Shown piece by piece: positions 38,114 through 47,641 of a stretch of DNA of 64,000 nucleotides (positions are counted from its first letter, which is position 1; each line of letters opens with the position of its first letter). The notes below the pieces were generated by a model, which was given only the letters and a program-made list of their open reading frames with translations, searched no databases and was not told the DNA's origin. The translations under genes and the position numbers were made by a program. Origin of the DNA: Clostridium sp. CAG:914 (GTDB taxonomy: Bacteria; Bacillota_I; Bacilli_A; RF39; UBA660); assembly GCA_000437895.1 (NCBI GenBank), contig FR902161.1, forward strand, positions 34,249 through 98,248. Reading direction: 5' to 3'.

Positions 38114-39096
38114 AGTGTTCTTATCATCTGATAAGTATAACCCATTTCATTATCATACCATGCTACTACTCTAGCTATTGTATGATCTTCTGACTTAATT
38201 ACATTTGTTAAGTTACCATCTACCAATCCACCATAACTTGTTGATATAATATCAGAAGACACAATTGGATCTATGGTATATCCTAATGTTTCATTTTTAG
38301 AATCTATAAATGCTTGATTTATTTCTTCAATTGTTGGATTACTATCAAGAGTAACTACTAAATCCACTAAAGATCCATCTGAAATAGGCACTCTAATAGC
38401 GCTACCCATTATTTTGTTTTCAAGACTTGGAATAATCTTAGAAATAGATTTAGCAGCTCCTGTGGAAGTTGGAATTATATTCATTCCTGCTGCTCTTCCT
38501 CTTCTTGCTTTAATGCCTTTCTTATGTGGAATATCTAAAGTTACTTGGTCATTGGTATACGCATGTATGGTTGTCATATTACCATTTATTACACCAAATT
38601 TATCATTTAATACTTTTAATACCGGTGCTAAACAGTTTGTAGTACAAGATGATGCTGATACTATATAATCAGTTTCTTCTAGTTCTTCATCGTTAACGTT
38701 ATATACTATTGTTTTCATATCATCTTTTCCTGGTGCTGAAATCAATACTTTTTTAGCACCTGCTTTAATATGCATACTGGCATCCATTAATTTAAGAAAT
38801 TTTCCTGTGCACTCTAAGACAACATCTATATTTAACATATCCCATGGTAAATTTATAGGGTCTTTTTCACTATATACTTTTACTTCTTTATTATCTACTA
38901 TTATATTGTTATCATTATAGGTTACTTCTTTATTATATCTACCATGTACAGTATCATATTTTAATAGATATGCTAATTCTTCTGGAGTGGATAAGTCGTT
39001 TACTGCTACGACTTCCATATCACTTTCCATATCATTAATTATTCTAAAGGCTAACCTTCCTATTCTACCAAACCCATTAATCGCTATTCTTTTCAT
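38101..39096 (-). CDS. gap: Glyceraldehyde-3-phosphate dehydrogenase
   Basis: 331 residues. NAD-binding G-F-G-R-I-G-R-L at the N-terminus, catalytic Cys in S-A-S-S-C-T-T-N-C-L-A-P, substrate loop with R-G-R-A-A-G-M-N-I-I-P-T-S-T-G-A-A, and W-Y-D-N-E-M-G-Y at the end. Glycolytic step that makes 1,3-bisphosphoglycerate and NADH. It starts 2 bp after an exported-protein gene in a pilus-type cluster and is 12 kb from pgk-tpiA, an unusual place. Confidence 0.96.
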   Translation of the reverse strand: MKRIAINGFGRIGRLAFRIINDMESDMEVVAVNDLSTPEELAYLLKYDTVHGRYNKEVTYNDNNIIVDNKEVKVYSEKDPINLPWDMLNIDVVLECTGKFLKLMDASMHIKAGAKKVLISAPGKDDMKTIVYNVNDEELEETDYIVSASSCTTNCLAPVLKVLNDKFGVINGNMTTIHAYTNDQVTLDIPHKKGIKARRGRAAGMNIIPTSTGAAKSISKIIPSLENKIMGSAIRVPISDGSLVDLVVTLDSNPTIEEINQAFIDSKNETLGYTIDPIVSSDIISTSYGGLVDGNLTNVIKSEDHTIARVVAWYDNEMGYTYQMIRTLKKM

Positions 39097-39098
39097 TT

Positions 39099-39575
39099 TT
39101 ATTTTATAAGTACTTGATTATCACTTACTAAAGTACTTATATCTCCTTTCTCAAATCCTATTAATGAACCAATTTCTAATTTAACATCATATTTTGAATC
39201 ATTACTAACTTTAATTGTTACTACAGTTTCCTCATCTTTATTGAGAGTACTTTCTAAAAGACCTTGTGATCTATCATCTTTGGTAATATTTAAACCACTT
39301 GGTGTTTTATTTGGACTTATCATTTTATAATATATTCCATATTTTACTTTTGAAGTATAAGTATTCTTTAATGATATATCAATATATTTTTCTTCACCAT
39401 GATTAATGGTTACTTCTTGTGAATTATCATCTTTTGTGGAATATTCTAAGTTAATATCCGCATTACTCTTTGTAAGACCATTATTGTTATCATTATATGC
39501 AAATGTTGTATACAGAGATACTACAATAATAACTACTACTAAGACAAAAGAAATAATTATCGTTTTATTTTTCAT
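39099..39575 (-). CDS. Small exported or anchored protein, pilus cluster
   Basis: 158 residues. One N-terminal hydrophobic helix ending L-Y-T-T-F-A-Y, like the SipW-type exported proteins nearby, then a short beta-rich domain with the pattern of an immunoglobulin-like or DUF4352-type fold (not a secure match). No Cys and no prepilin cleavage site. It follows the prepilin peptidase gene by 13 bp and precedes gap by 2 bp. Unknown function; possibly a minor surface component. Confidence 0.65.
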   Translation of the reverse strand: MKNKTIIISFVLVVVIIVVSLYTTFAYNDNNNGLTKSNADINLEYSTKDDNSQEVTINHGEEKYIDISLKNTYTSKVKYGIYYKMISPNKTPSGLNITKDDRSQGLLESTLNKDEETVVTIKVSNDSKYDVKLEIGSLIGFEKGDISTLVSDNQVLIK

Positions 39576-39588
39576 TTCATCCTCCTAA

Positions 39589-40353
39589 CTATCTAATTAA
39601 GTAATTTATTATTTCTGAAAAAGTTATTCCCGATACAAATAATGTTAAAGCTGCCATGCTAAGAAATGGTCCAAAGGGAATAATATTATCTTTATTGGTT
39701 ATCAACATAACTAAGGCAATTGGAAAAGCTATGAATGTTGCTAAGAAGATGTTACATATTGATAAGGGATATCCCAAAACTAAGCCTATTAGAAACATTA
39801 GTTTAATATCTCCTCCACCAAGTGACTCTTGTTTGAACATTATATCTCCCATTTTTTTTATTGCCAACATTGTTATAAATGATCCTGTGGCACTTAATAC
39901 TTTGATTGCAGTTTCTCTAATTCCAATATTGAATAAATATACTACTATTATACCCAATATTGCTGTAATTAATACTTCATCTAATATAACCATATATTCT
40001 ATATCGCTTATAATTGTAATTATTAAACTTGAAACAAATATTAGAGCTACTAGTAGATTTAGTGATAAGCTAAAGACATGGTAGCAAACAGCAAACAATA
40101 CTCCAGTACATATTTCCATAAAAATATAACCTATATTAAGTTTTGTTTTACATTTTCTACATTTTCCACCTTGAATTAGAAATGATATTATAGGTATAAG
40201 TTCATACCATTTTAATATATGTCCACATTTCTCACAATGACTTCTTGGTTTTAAAATTGATTCTCCTTTGGTTACTCTAACGGCTATGACATAGAAAAAT
40301 GATCCCATAATGCTACCAAAAATAAAGAACAATGTAAGATATAATATTTCCAT
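39589..40353 (-). CDS. Prepilin peptidase, type IV
   Basis: 254 residues with about seven helices. Marks: N-terminal G-S-F-x-x-V-I-A-V-R and the zinc-type pairs C-E-K-C-G and C-R-K-C, then catalytic Asp sites (S-D-I-E-Y and G-G-G-D-I-K-L-M). It cuts prepilins after the glycine of G-F-T-L-I-E signals and methylates them. Substrate candidate: the prepilin at 63558. It lies 11 bp after pilC, as in com/pil operons. Confidence 0.9.
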   Translation of the reverse strand: MEILYLTLFFIFGSIMGSFFYVIAVRVTKGESILKPRSHCEKCGHILKWYELIPIISFLIQGGKCRKCKTKLNIGYIFMEICTGVLFAVCYHVFSLSLNLLVALIFVSSLIITIISDIEYMVILDEVLITAILGIIVVYLFNIGIRETAIKVLSATGSFITMLAIKKMGDIMFKQESLGGGDIKLMFLIGLVLGYPLSICNIFLATFIAFPIALVMLITNKDNIIPFGPFLSMAALTLFVSGITFSEIINYLIR

Positions 40354-40364
40354 AAACGACCTTT

Positions 40365-41696
40365 CTATATCATTGTTTTATAAATATCAAACATAGGATA
40401 TACTACTGACAATAATATAATACCAACTAAGAAGGAAAGAACTATTATCATAATTGGTTCAATAAGACTTTTTAATCTTGTAACAATATTTGATTGTTCT
40501 TCTTGATAATAATTGGCTACGTTTTCCATCATTGGTCCTAATCTACCTGTTCTTTCACCTGTGACAAGCATTTCATATGCAGTATCAGGAAAGGCCCAAT
40601 GTCCTTCAAAAGCTTTAGATAAACTTTCGCCATTACTTAAATTAACAATGGCTTTATTTATAATTTCTTTGTATATTTCATTATTACTAATTCTACCTAA
40701 TATATCCATACTATCGGTAATGAATACATCATGTTTAATTAATGTAGCAAAAGTACTTGTAAACATTACTAATTCATTATATTTAACAATATCGCTTACA
40801 ACCGGAATATGTAATATTATCCATTGAATACCATATCTAAATGATTTAGAATTTTTATATAGCATAGCAAATAATAAACCAATAACAAATAATATTCCTA
40901 AAATATGTAAATAGTATGTACCTATAAAATCACTGACATCTATTACCATTCTAGTTAATTTAGGCAATTCTGAACCAGTAGTTGCATACATAGAAGTAAA
41001 TGATGGAACTACCCATAATATAACAAAGGCTAATATAGCAATAGCAAATACTAATAATATAGATGGATAAGTCATAGCATTTTTTATTTGTTTATTATTA
41101 GAATCTGCTCTTTTGTAGTAAACAGCCATTTCGTCTAGTATTTCAGTTAAATTACCTGTAAGTTCCGATGTCTTTAACATATTAATTAACATTTTAGGAA
41201 AAACATTTCCTTGTTTATATAATGAATCACTAAATGTAATACCCATATTTAAATCCGATACTATTCTTATATATAAATCTTTTCTTTTTTTCTTTTTGGC
41301 TTGTCTTGCTAATATTTCCATGGAGTCTACTAATGGAATTCCCGCTTTAATATAGGTAGACAATTGAGTTAAAAAGAAATTTAAATCTTTATAAGACATT
41401 CTCCTCGTGAATCCGCCAGATAAAAATACTTGTCCTTTAACTTCATTTATTTGTAATATTTCATATCCTTGACCTAATAAAAAGTTTTGAACTTCTAATT
41501 TATTTGTTGCATCCATATTTCCTGTTATGGGTTTTCCTTCTTTAGTTCTTACTTTATATTTAAATCTTATTTTCTTAGGCTTTTTTGTAGTGACTTGTTT
41601 TTTATTTGTTGAAGCATTATTAATAATTTGTGTTTGATTGTTATTATTAACTATAGGAACTTGATTGCTATTATTAATTGTTTGATTATTGTTCAC
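40365..41696 (-). CDS. Type II secretion / type IV pilus inner-membrane platform protein (PilC/ComGB/GspF)
   Basis: 443 residues. Asn/Gln-rich N-terminus (about 1-45), a basic segment, then two T2SS_F domains, each with the family layout (F-L-T-Q-L-S-T-Y-I-K-A-G-I-P-L and M-F-T-S-T-F-A-T-L-I-K-H-D-V) and three membrane helices in total. The platform couples the cytoplasmic ATPase to pilus growth. No PilB/ComGA ATPase gene is present in the window. Start uncertain: the GTG at 41696 has AAAGG 9 nt upstream; a GTG at 41705 is also open. Confidence 0.85.
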   Translation of the reverse strand: MNNNQTINNSNQVPIVNNNNQTQIINNASTNKKQVTTKKPKKIRFKYKVRTKEGKPITGNMDATNKLEVQNFLLGQGYEILQINEVKGQVFLSGGFTRRMSYKDLNFFLTQLSTYIKAGIPLVDSMEILARQAKKKKRKDLYIRIVSDLNMGITFSDSLYKQGNVFPKMLINMLKTSELTGNLTEILDEMAVYYKRADSNNKQIKNAMTYPSILLVFAIAILAFVILWVVPSFTSMYATTGSELPKLTRMVIDVSDFIGTYYLHILGILFVIGLLFAMLYKNSKSFRYGIQWIILHIPVVSDIVKYNELVMFTSTFATLIKHDVFITDSMDILGRISNNEIYKEIINKAIVNLSNGESLSKAFEGHWAFPDTAYEMLVTGERTGRLGPMMENVANYYQEEQSNIVTRLKSLIEPIMIIVLSFLVGIILLSVVYPMFDIYKTMI

Positions 41697-41801
41697 ACTA
41701 ATCACTACCTTTCATTCTATTTTTATTTTATCATAAAAGACTTTATTTTTAAACAACTATTTATACAATTTACATATATTATTTTAGGAAGGTGTATTAA
41801 T

Positions 41802-42233
41802 ATGTATCCTGGAAGAGCTTTTATACCACGAGGTTTTAATCCTATGATGAATATTCCTATGCAAAATGCTATAAGACCTGGGTTGTTTGGAAGAATTGGA
41901 AATACTATTAAGGGGATAAATTGGTCAAAAATATTATCAGGAGCTGATAAAACTTTGGGAGTTGTAAATCAAACTATCCCTTTGGTACGACAAACCAAGC
42001 CTTTATTTTCTAATATGAAATCAATGATAAAGTTGGCTAAGGCTTTTAGAGAAGAAGTAAAACCAACATCTACGAGTAAAAATAGTAATACTAATTTAAA
42101 AAATACAGATAGAACCTCTTCTAATAATAGTTTAAGCAAAAATACAATATTAAAACAAGAAACAAACAAAGAAAAAACCGAAAATATAGTAATTGATAAT
42201 TCTTTAAATAACACACCTAGTTTTTTTGTCTAA
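41802..42233 (+). CDS. YqfQ/VrrA-like protein
   Basis: 143 residues. The start M-Y-P-G-R-A-F-I-P-R-G-F-N-P and the segment D-K-T-L-G-V-V-N-Q-T-I-P-L-V-R-Q-T-K-P-L-F...M-I-K-L-A-K-A-F follow the YqfQ family of spore-formers (VrrA in B. anthracis), small proteins connected to spore-associated layers in some members. The C-terminal third is low-complexity Asn/Ser/Thr/Lys. SD GGAAGGTG lies 8 nt before ATG; an earlier in-frame start would give an unlikely hydrophobic leader. Divergent from pilC. Confidence 0.65.
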   Translation: MYPGRAFIPRGFNPMMNIPMQNAIRPGLFGRIGNTIKGINWSKILSGADKTLGVVNQTIPLVRQTKPLFSNMKSMIKLAKAFREEVKPTSTSKNSNTNLKNTDRTSSNNSLSKNTILKQETNKEKTENIVIDNSLNNTPSFFV

Positions 42234-42243
42234 AGAATATATA

Positions 42244-42274
42244 AAAATGTAGGTAATATCAATACCTACATTTT
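42244..42274. terminator. Bidirectional terminator between YqfQ-like gene and nrnA
   Basis: AAAATGTAGGTA (42244-42255) pairs with TACCTACATTTT (42263-42274). Confidence 0.85.
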
Positions 42275-43231
42275 ATTTTCATTTATATATTTTATAGATA
42301 ATTCATTTAATTCATTAATAATATCATCCATTTTAGAAAAATCATTCATTCTAATACCTGAGGCATATTTATGACCACCACCACCATATTTTACACAAAT
42401 ATCTTTGATTTCTGGTCCACGACTTCTTATATTGGCACGAACTATTCCTGTCTTTACATCTTCTGTAAAGAAAGCCCAAACCAATATTTCATTAACATAT
42501 TTTAAATCATTTATCATATTTCCAGAACTAGATGCATCTACTCCATATTTTTTTATAATATCATCTGTTATCTTTATATACGCTACTTTATTTTCATTAA
42601 CAATTAGGTTCTCATATATATATCCTTCAAATCTAACTTCACTTAATGGTCTTGAATAAAGTGGTTCATATAGTTTGGTAAAATCAATATTATATAATTC
42701 AAGTAGTTTATTAGTTAAATCTATGGTTTCTTTGTTTGTGTAATCGTGTAAGAACCTATCAGTATCAGAAACTATGCCTATATATAGATTTTCGGTTATT
42801 TTGCTATTAATTTTTAGTTTATTTTCTAAAATAATTTTTATTATTAATTGACTAGTACTTGAGGCATCTTCTTCTATATATTCTAGTGGTGCAAATTTTT
42901 CTACAAAAGGATGGTGATCTATTTTAATTGAGCAAGCATAATCTTGTGGATTTGCCCCATCTATTCTTTTAGCGTCTGGTGTGTCTAGTACTATTAAAAG
43001 AGAATTAGATAAATCTACAAAATCAATTTTATCTAATTTTCCCATAAATCTAAATCTTGAAGAAACAGTGCCAACGGCATATACTTGTTTATCAGGAAAA
43101 TTAATCTCTATTATTTCTTTTAGAGCAAATTGACTTCCTAAAGCATCAGGATCTGCTCCAATATGTCTTGCAATGACAATACTATCATATTTTTTTATTA
43201 TTTTAAGTATTTCTTTACTTATTTTCATCAT
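42266..43231 (-). CDS. nrnA: Bifunctional oligoribonuclease / PAP phosphatase (DHH family)
   Basis: 321 residues. DHH domain motifs: I-V-I-A-R-H-I-G-A-D-P-D-A-L-G-S, V-L-D-T-P-D-A, D-H-H-P-F-V, S-D-T-D-R; then DHHA1 with V-R-A-N-I-R-S-R-G and G-G-G-H-K-Y-A-S-G-I-R. It removes nanoRNAs and dephosphorylates pAp. The start overlaps the ackA 3' end by 17 bp, so translation is coupled. The first of two adjacent ATG codons was chosen; it has only a weak ribosome-binding site. Confidence 0.93.
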   Translation of the reverse strand: MMKISKEILKIIKKYDSIVIARHIGADPDALGSQFALKEIIEINFPDKQVYAVGTVSSRFRFMGKLDKIDFVDLSNSLLIVLDTPDAKRIDGANPQDYACSIKIDHHPFVEKFAPLEYIEEDASSTSQLIIKIILENKLKINSKITENLYIGIVSDTDRFLHDYTNKETIDLTNKLLELYNIDFTKLYEPLYSRPLSEVRFEGYIYENLIVNENKVAYIKITDDIIKKYGVDASSSGNMINDLKYVNEILVWAFFTEDVKTGIVRANIRSRGPEIKDICVKYGGGGHKYASGIRMNDFSKMDDIINELNELSIKYINENKM

Positions 43232-44429
43232 TATCTGCTAACTTATTATCTCTTTCTATTTTTAAATTATATGCATCTCTTGCCATCATAAGTTCTTCAT
43301 TTGTTGGTATTACATAACATGGAATAGATGAATCTTCTAGTGTTATTAGTTTTTCTTCTCCACGGCATTCGTTAGCTTCTTCATCTACTTTAACTCCTAA
43401 AACTTCAAGTCCATCCATTACTTCACGTCTTGTATGGATAGAATTTTCACCAATACCTGCTGTAAAGACAATGGCATCGCATCCTCCTAATTCAACATAG
43501 AATTTAGCAATGGCGTCTATTACTCTTCTAACAAACATTTTTTGAGCTAAAGCACATCTTGAATTACCTTTTTTGATACCATCTTCAATATCTCTAGAAT
43601 CACTGCTTATTCCACTTACACCAAGTAATCCACTTTCTTTATTTAAAATATTACTCATTTCGTCTGGTGTAACATTTAGTTTATTCATCATATAAGTTAC
43701 TATTGTTGGGTCTAAGTCACCAGAACGTGATCCCATCATAAGACCGGAATTGGCAGATACTCCTAGGGTAGTGTTAACGCACATACCATCTTCAATAGCA
43801 CATACACTTGCTCCATTACCTAAATGACATGTAATAACTTTGGTATTATATCTACCTAGTATTTCATTAACGCGGCTAGATACATACTTATGACTTGTAC
43901 CGTGATAACCAAATTTTCTTATGTTATATTCTGTATACCATTCATAAGGTATTGGATAAATAAAGTTTTCTTCTTCAATAGTTTGATGAAATGAAGTATC
44001 AAATACGGCAACTTGCATTGCATCTGGTGCAATACTTTGCGCTGCCTTAATTCCGCTTATAGCAGATTTTGTATGTAGTGGAGTAAAACTTTCATATTCT
44101 TTCATCATCTTAATAACTTCATTTGTAATTTCTGTAGATTTACTATACTCTCCTCCTTGAACAACTCTGTGGCCTATAGCTTTGATATCTTCCAAGGAAT
44201 CAACAATGTTATTATCAATTAATTCTTTAACTAATAACTCAAATGCTCTTTCATGATTTTTTAATTCTACTTCATGTTTGATTTTTTCTCCATTAACTTT
44301 AATAGTATAAAAACTATCTTTTAATCCTATTTTTTCAAATACACCAGATATTAATAATTTTTCTTCTGGCATGTCAAATGCTTGGAATTTTAATGATGAA
44401 CTTCCAGCATTAACTGATAAAATTACCAT
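43215..44429 (-). CDS. ackA: Acetate kinase
   Basis: 404 residues. Marks: V-L-S-V-N-A-G-S-S-S-L-K-F at the start, V-F-D-T-S-F-H-Q-T, G-Y-H-G-T-S-H, S-V-C-A-I, G-V-S-A-N-S-G-L-M-M-G-S-R-S-G-D-L-D-P, F-T-A-G-I-G-E-N-S. Makes ATP and acetate from acetyl phosphate in fermentation. Start at 44429: GAGGTG lies 6 nt upstream; the ATG 6 codons earlier lacks a site. pta is not in the window. Overlaps nrnA. Confidence 0.97.
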   Translation of the reverse strand: MVILSVNAGSSSLKFQAFDMPEEKLLISGVFEKIGLKDSFYTIKVNGEKIKHEVELKNHERAFELLVKELIDNNIVDSLEDIKAIGHRVVQGGEYSKSTEITNEVIKMMKEYESFTPLHTKSAISGIKAAQSIAPDAMQVAVFDTSFHQTIEEENFIYPIPYEWYTEYNIRKFGYHGTSHKYVSSRVNEILGRYNTKVITCHLGNGASVCAIEDGMCVNTTLGVSANSGLMMGSRSGDLDPTIVTYMMNKLNVTPDEMSNILNKESGLLGVSGISSDSRDIEDGIKKGNSRCALAQKMFVRRVIDAIAKFYVELGGCDAIVFTAGIGENSIHTRREVMDGLEVLGVKVDEEANECRGEEKLITLEDSSIPCYVIPTNEELMMARDAYNLKIERDNKLADNDENK

Positions 44430-44536
44430 TATATACACCTCTTTCATTTAGTATTATATCTAAATATATTCTATTTAGCAAGAATAAAATTATTAATTAT
44501 TTGATTTTATTTATGCTTGTTTTATTAGTATATAAC

Positions 44537-44567
44537 AAAAAAAGTTAGAATATTAATTTCTTCTAAC
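44537..44567 (-). terminator. Terminator after the pyrophosphatase gene
   Basis: GTTAGAA (44544-44550) pairs with TTCTAAC (44561-44567); T7 follows on the minus strand. Confidence 0.75.
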
Positions 44568-44580
44568 TAATTTATAATAT

Positions 44581-46158
44581 TTATTCCATTGCTTCTAATA
44601 TGCTTGGTAATATTTGCAGTTTTCTTGATAAAATATTTGGAAAGAAATGACATTCTTCTACATTGCAAGAAAAAGCCAAGTCTAAAGTCTCTTTAGCATT
44701 AGTGCTATAAATAACATAAGTACCATTTTTTATTATATCTGTTATAAATAGACAAATAAATTTATAATCATTTCTGTATGCTATATCATCAAATAATTTG
44801 ATATATTCTTCTTTATCTTTTTCTATTTCAGATATATTAGTAGTATATACCTGACCTAATCCTATTTTTCCATCTTTTGTAGGATACTTTTTAAAATCTG
44901 TATACAATATTTCTTCTTTTGTTTTATTTTTTAAACTAGATCCTGCACTAATCATATTGAATCCATATTCTTTATAATCAACACCTGCTATTTGACTTAG
45001 ATGATTTACGGCATCTCTATCAAAAGTGGTTGTTGTTGGTGAATTAAGTATTAATGTATCTGATAAAATCCCAGATAGCATTAATCCTGCCATTTTCTTA
45101 GGGATACCGATATTATTTTCCTTATACATGGAATATATTATTGTTGATGTTGAACCTACAGGTATATTTCTAAATGTAATTGGCATATTAGTGCCAATAT
45201 TAGATATGTTGTGGTGATCAATTATTTCTACTATTTCGGCTTCTTCTAGTCCTATAGCAGATTGTTCATAAGAATTATGATCTACCAAAATAACTTTCTT
45301 CTTATTACTATATCCGACATTAGAAAACTTAATTAATCCCATACATTGATTATCTTTATTAATTACTGGATAATATGAATATCTTGTTTTATTTGCAATT
45401 TTCACAAAATCTGAAAAATCCAAATTTTTATCTATTGGATACACTCTGAAATTATTAACTAATTGTTTTGCTTCAGTACAAAAAACCATTTTATTAATAA
45501 CTTCAATCATCGTTAAGTTAGTTTTAATTATATTAGTATTGTAGGCATTAATATTGATATTGGTAATATCCATATTGTCAGTTATAATAATCATTTTTAC
45601 TTTTTTTTGTATTAAATCATTTAACTTATTATTATTAATTATACATATATCTTTAGGAGTATATTTATCATGATTATTACATGTTCGTAATTTTCCTTCA
45701 ATAATATTATCTATTTCTTTAACTTTAATACCATTTATAATATTTATTATGTCTTTATATTGAGTTTTTATATTAAATGTATTTTCTGATATAGCTCTAT
45801 ATGAGATACTAGTCATACTTAACATACCTATTAGAACTCTATTTTTATCTACTACAGGTATTTTACTAACATCATTTTTGCTCATTTTCATAAATGCTTC
45901 ATATATTGAAACATTTTCTTTGACATAAAAATCTTTTAAATAGTCAAGGTCTTTTACTTTTGTTTTAACATCATTTAAAAACATAGGAACTTTTTCATTG
46001 AAATAATTTAAGACATAACTTGTTTCTTGATTTATAGAACTTAGGACACATGGGATGGCATCATAGCCTAATTTTCTTTTTAAATATGCTAATGATATGG
46101 CCGATACAACGCTATCTGTATCAGGATTTCTGTGTCCGAATACGTAATATTTATCCAT
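44581..46158 (-). CDS. ppaC: Manganese-dependent inorganic pyrophosphatase with CBS-DRTGG regulatory insert
   Basis: 525 residues. Family II PPase: G-H-R-N-P-D-T-D-S-V (metal site), L-V-D-H-N-S, I-D-H-H-N-I, N-S-P-T-T-T-x-x-D-R-D-A, and the C-terminal DHHA2 domain with S-A-G-S-S-L. Between the first DHH blocks sits a regulatory insert (about 60-290) with two CBS halves (I-P-V-V-D-K-N-R-V-L-I-G-M and Y-P-V-I-N-K-D-N-Q-C-M-G-L) and a DRTGG-like region. In known enzymes adenine nucleotides bind there and tune activity. It lies 2 bp after the flippase gene. Confidence 0.93.
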   Translation of the reverse strand: MDKYYVFGHRNPDTDSVVSAISLAYLKRKLGYDAIPCVLSSINQETSYVLNYFNEKVPMFLNDVKTKVKDLDYLKDFYVKENVSIYEAFMKMSKNDVSKIPVVDKNRVLIGMLSMTSISYRAISENTFNIKTQYKDIINIINGIKVKEIDNIIEGKLRTCNNHDKYTPKDICIINNNKLNDLIQKKVKMIIITDNMDITNININAYNTNIIKTNLTMIEVINKMVFCTEAKQLVNNFRVYPIDKNLDFSDFVKIANKTRYSYYPVINKDNQCMGLIKFSNVGYSNKKKVILVDHNSYEQSAIGLEEAEIVEIIDHHNISNIGTNMPITFRNIPVGSTSTIIYSMYKENNIGIPKKMAGLMLSGILSDTLILNSPTTTTFDRDAVNHLSQIAGVDYKEYGFNMISAGSSLKNKTKEEILYTDFKKYPTKDGKIGLGQVYTTNISEIEKDKEEYIKLFDDIAYRNDYKFICLFITDIIKNGTYVIYSTNAKETLDLAFSCNVEECHFFPNILSRKLQILPSILEAME

Positions 46159-46160
46159 AA

Positions 46161-47573
46161 TTACCCCTTTCTTTTTTGTAATTTTATATAAATAAATGTA
46201 ATAAAAGTATACACTAATATAACTAATATTGATAGTAATTTATTATCATTTTTAATTGGCAAGATAAATGCTAAAAGTATTAATATTAAAAATAGAATAA
46301 TATTTTGATATATGACTTTAATATATTTATCAATATATCCTTCATTTTCTAATCTATATTTATTTTTAATATATGTATAGTTAATTATTATTGATATGGT
46401 CATACCAATAATGGTTGTAAATACATCTCCATATATTAAATCAAATCCCATTCTATATACTGCGTCAACGAATGGTATTAATAATAGTAACTTAACTGCT
46501 ATTCCTATTATCAAAGAAATATATATTAGTTTATTATTTTTTATGTATTTATAACTTTCTTTATATATGGATACTATTATACCTAAAAACATAATTATAA
46601 TTAAATATATGTATGAAGTATTATTGTTAAATATTAGGTAAAAAAGAGATGGTGATATTATACTAAAAAGTATGGCTAATGGTAGTGTATAGCATAATAA
46701 GTTAAAGATATTATTTTTAAAATCATTACCTTTAGGGCAATATTTTTTTACTAAACTATTAACAATATTCATTATACACAAAGAATAAAAATATGTAAAT
46801 AATAAATTATTCTCTATTAATTTACTATCGTAATTATATCTATTTAATAAGATTACATACATTAGAATAAATGATAAATAATAGTATGTTAATTCTACAG
46901 TAGAAATAATACTAGATGATAAATTTGTTTTTAGTATATAATTGCTTTCTTTTTTGTAGTCTATCTTGGTATTGCTATTCTTATCTATTTTTATAGTTAT
47001 CTTTTTTATTTTTATAATAGAAATAAATAAGAATAATATAAAACTTATTATTTTAGATAAATATAGTAAAGATATACTAATATAGATTGGTAGGTTAAAT
47101 ACATTAAATGATAGTATAACAATAATTATATATAAAAATATATCTGTATATTTATAGATATTATCTAATTTATTGGCCAGGCTATGATATTTAAAAGATT
47201 TAATATAATCTAATATTATTGTTTCAAAAGTATCTAGACATATAGTAAATGACATAACAAGAAATATTAGAAAAGTATTATCTATTCTTAAAATATTGTT
47301 AGTAATATCTGATATAAGAATATTAATTAATAGGAAAAATAAATTTATAATTAATAAGATGTTAACTATCATTTTAAATATTTTATTTTTATAGTCAACA
47401 TAATACTTGTCTTTAATGGTATTATATATACTTATATGACTAATAACAGTTGAATAAATACCATATAAAAACAAAGATAATAAATATATATACATACCAT
47501 TATTTTTGGTAATGTAGTATAGTACTATTACTATTATAAATTTAATATATTTTCTTATTATATTGTCTTTCAT
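46161..47573 (-). CDS. Polytopic membrane protein, probable MOP-superfamily flippase
   Basis: 470 residues, about 12 to 14 helices, Ile/Leu/Tyr-rich with short loops. The distribution of helices and loops resembles SpoVB/Wzx/MurJ lipid-linked oligosaccharide flippases, but no motif is decisive. Its role could be export of a wall or capsule precursor. Start at 47573: GGGG precedes ATG by 6 nt; an ATG two codons upstream adjoins the G run. It is directly upstream of ppaC (2-bp gap). Confidence 0.6.
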   Translation of the reverse strand: MKDNIIRKYIKFIIVIVLYYITKNNGMYIYLLSLFLYGIYSTVISHISIYNTIKDKYYVDYKNKIFKMIVNILLIINLFFLLINILISDITNNILRIDNTFLIFLVMSFTICLDTFETIILDYIKSFKYHSLANKLDNIYKYTDIFLYIIIVILSFNVFNLPIYISISLLYLSKIISFILFLFISIIKIKKITIKIDKNSNTKIDYKKESNYILKTNLSSSIISTVELTYYYLSFILMYVILLNRYNYDSKLIENNLLFTYFYSLCIMNIVNSLVKKYCPKGNDFKNNIFNLLCYTLPLAILFSIISPSLFYLIFNNNTSYIYLIIIMFLGIIVSIYKESYKYIKNNKLIYISLIIGIAVKLLLLIPFVDAVYRMGFDLIYGDVFTTIIGMTISIIINYTYIKNKYRLENEGYIDKYIKVIYQNIILFLILILLAFILPIKNDNKLLSILVILVYTFITFIYIKLQKRKG

Positions 47574-47610
47574 ATACATCCCCTATTGTAAGTATACCAT
47601 AAATAGATAG

Positions 47611-47633
47611 AAAAAAGAAGATTCTTCTTCTTT
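47611..47633 (-). terminator. Terminator after the DUF5011 protein gene
   Basis: AAAGAAGA (47614-47621) and TCTTCTTT (47626-47633), 4-nt loop, T run on the minus strand. Confidence 0.75.
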
Positions 47634-47641
47634 AAACTTTA

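Noticed and set aside
41773..41781. CATATATTA as a sigma-K or sigma-E type -10 for the YqfQ-like gene
   Set aside because: The implied start would fall in the ribosome-binding site and no well-spaced -35 is present.
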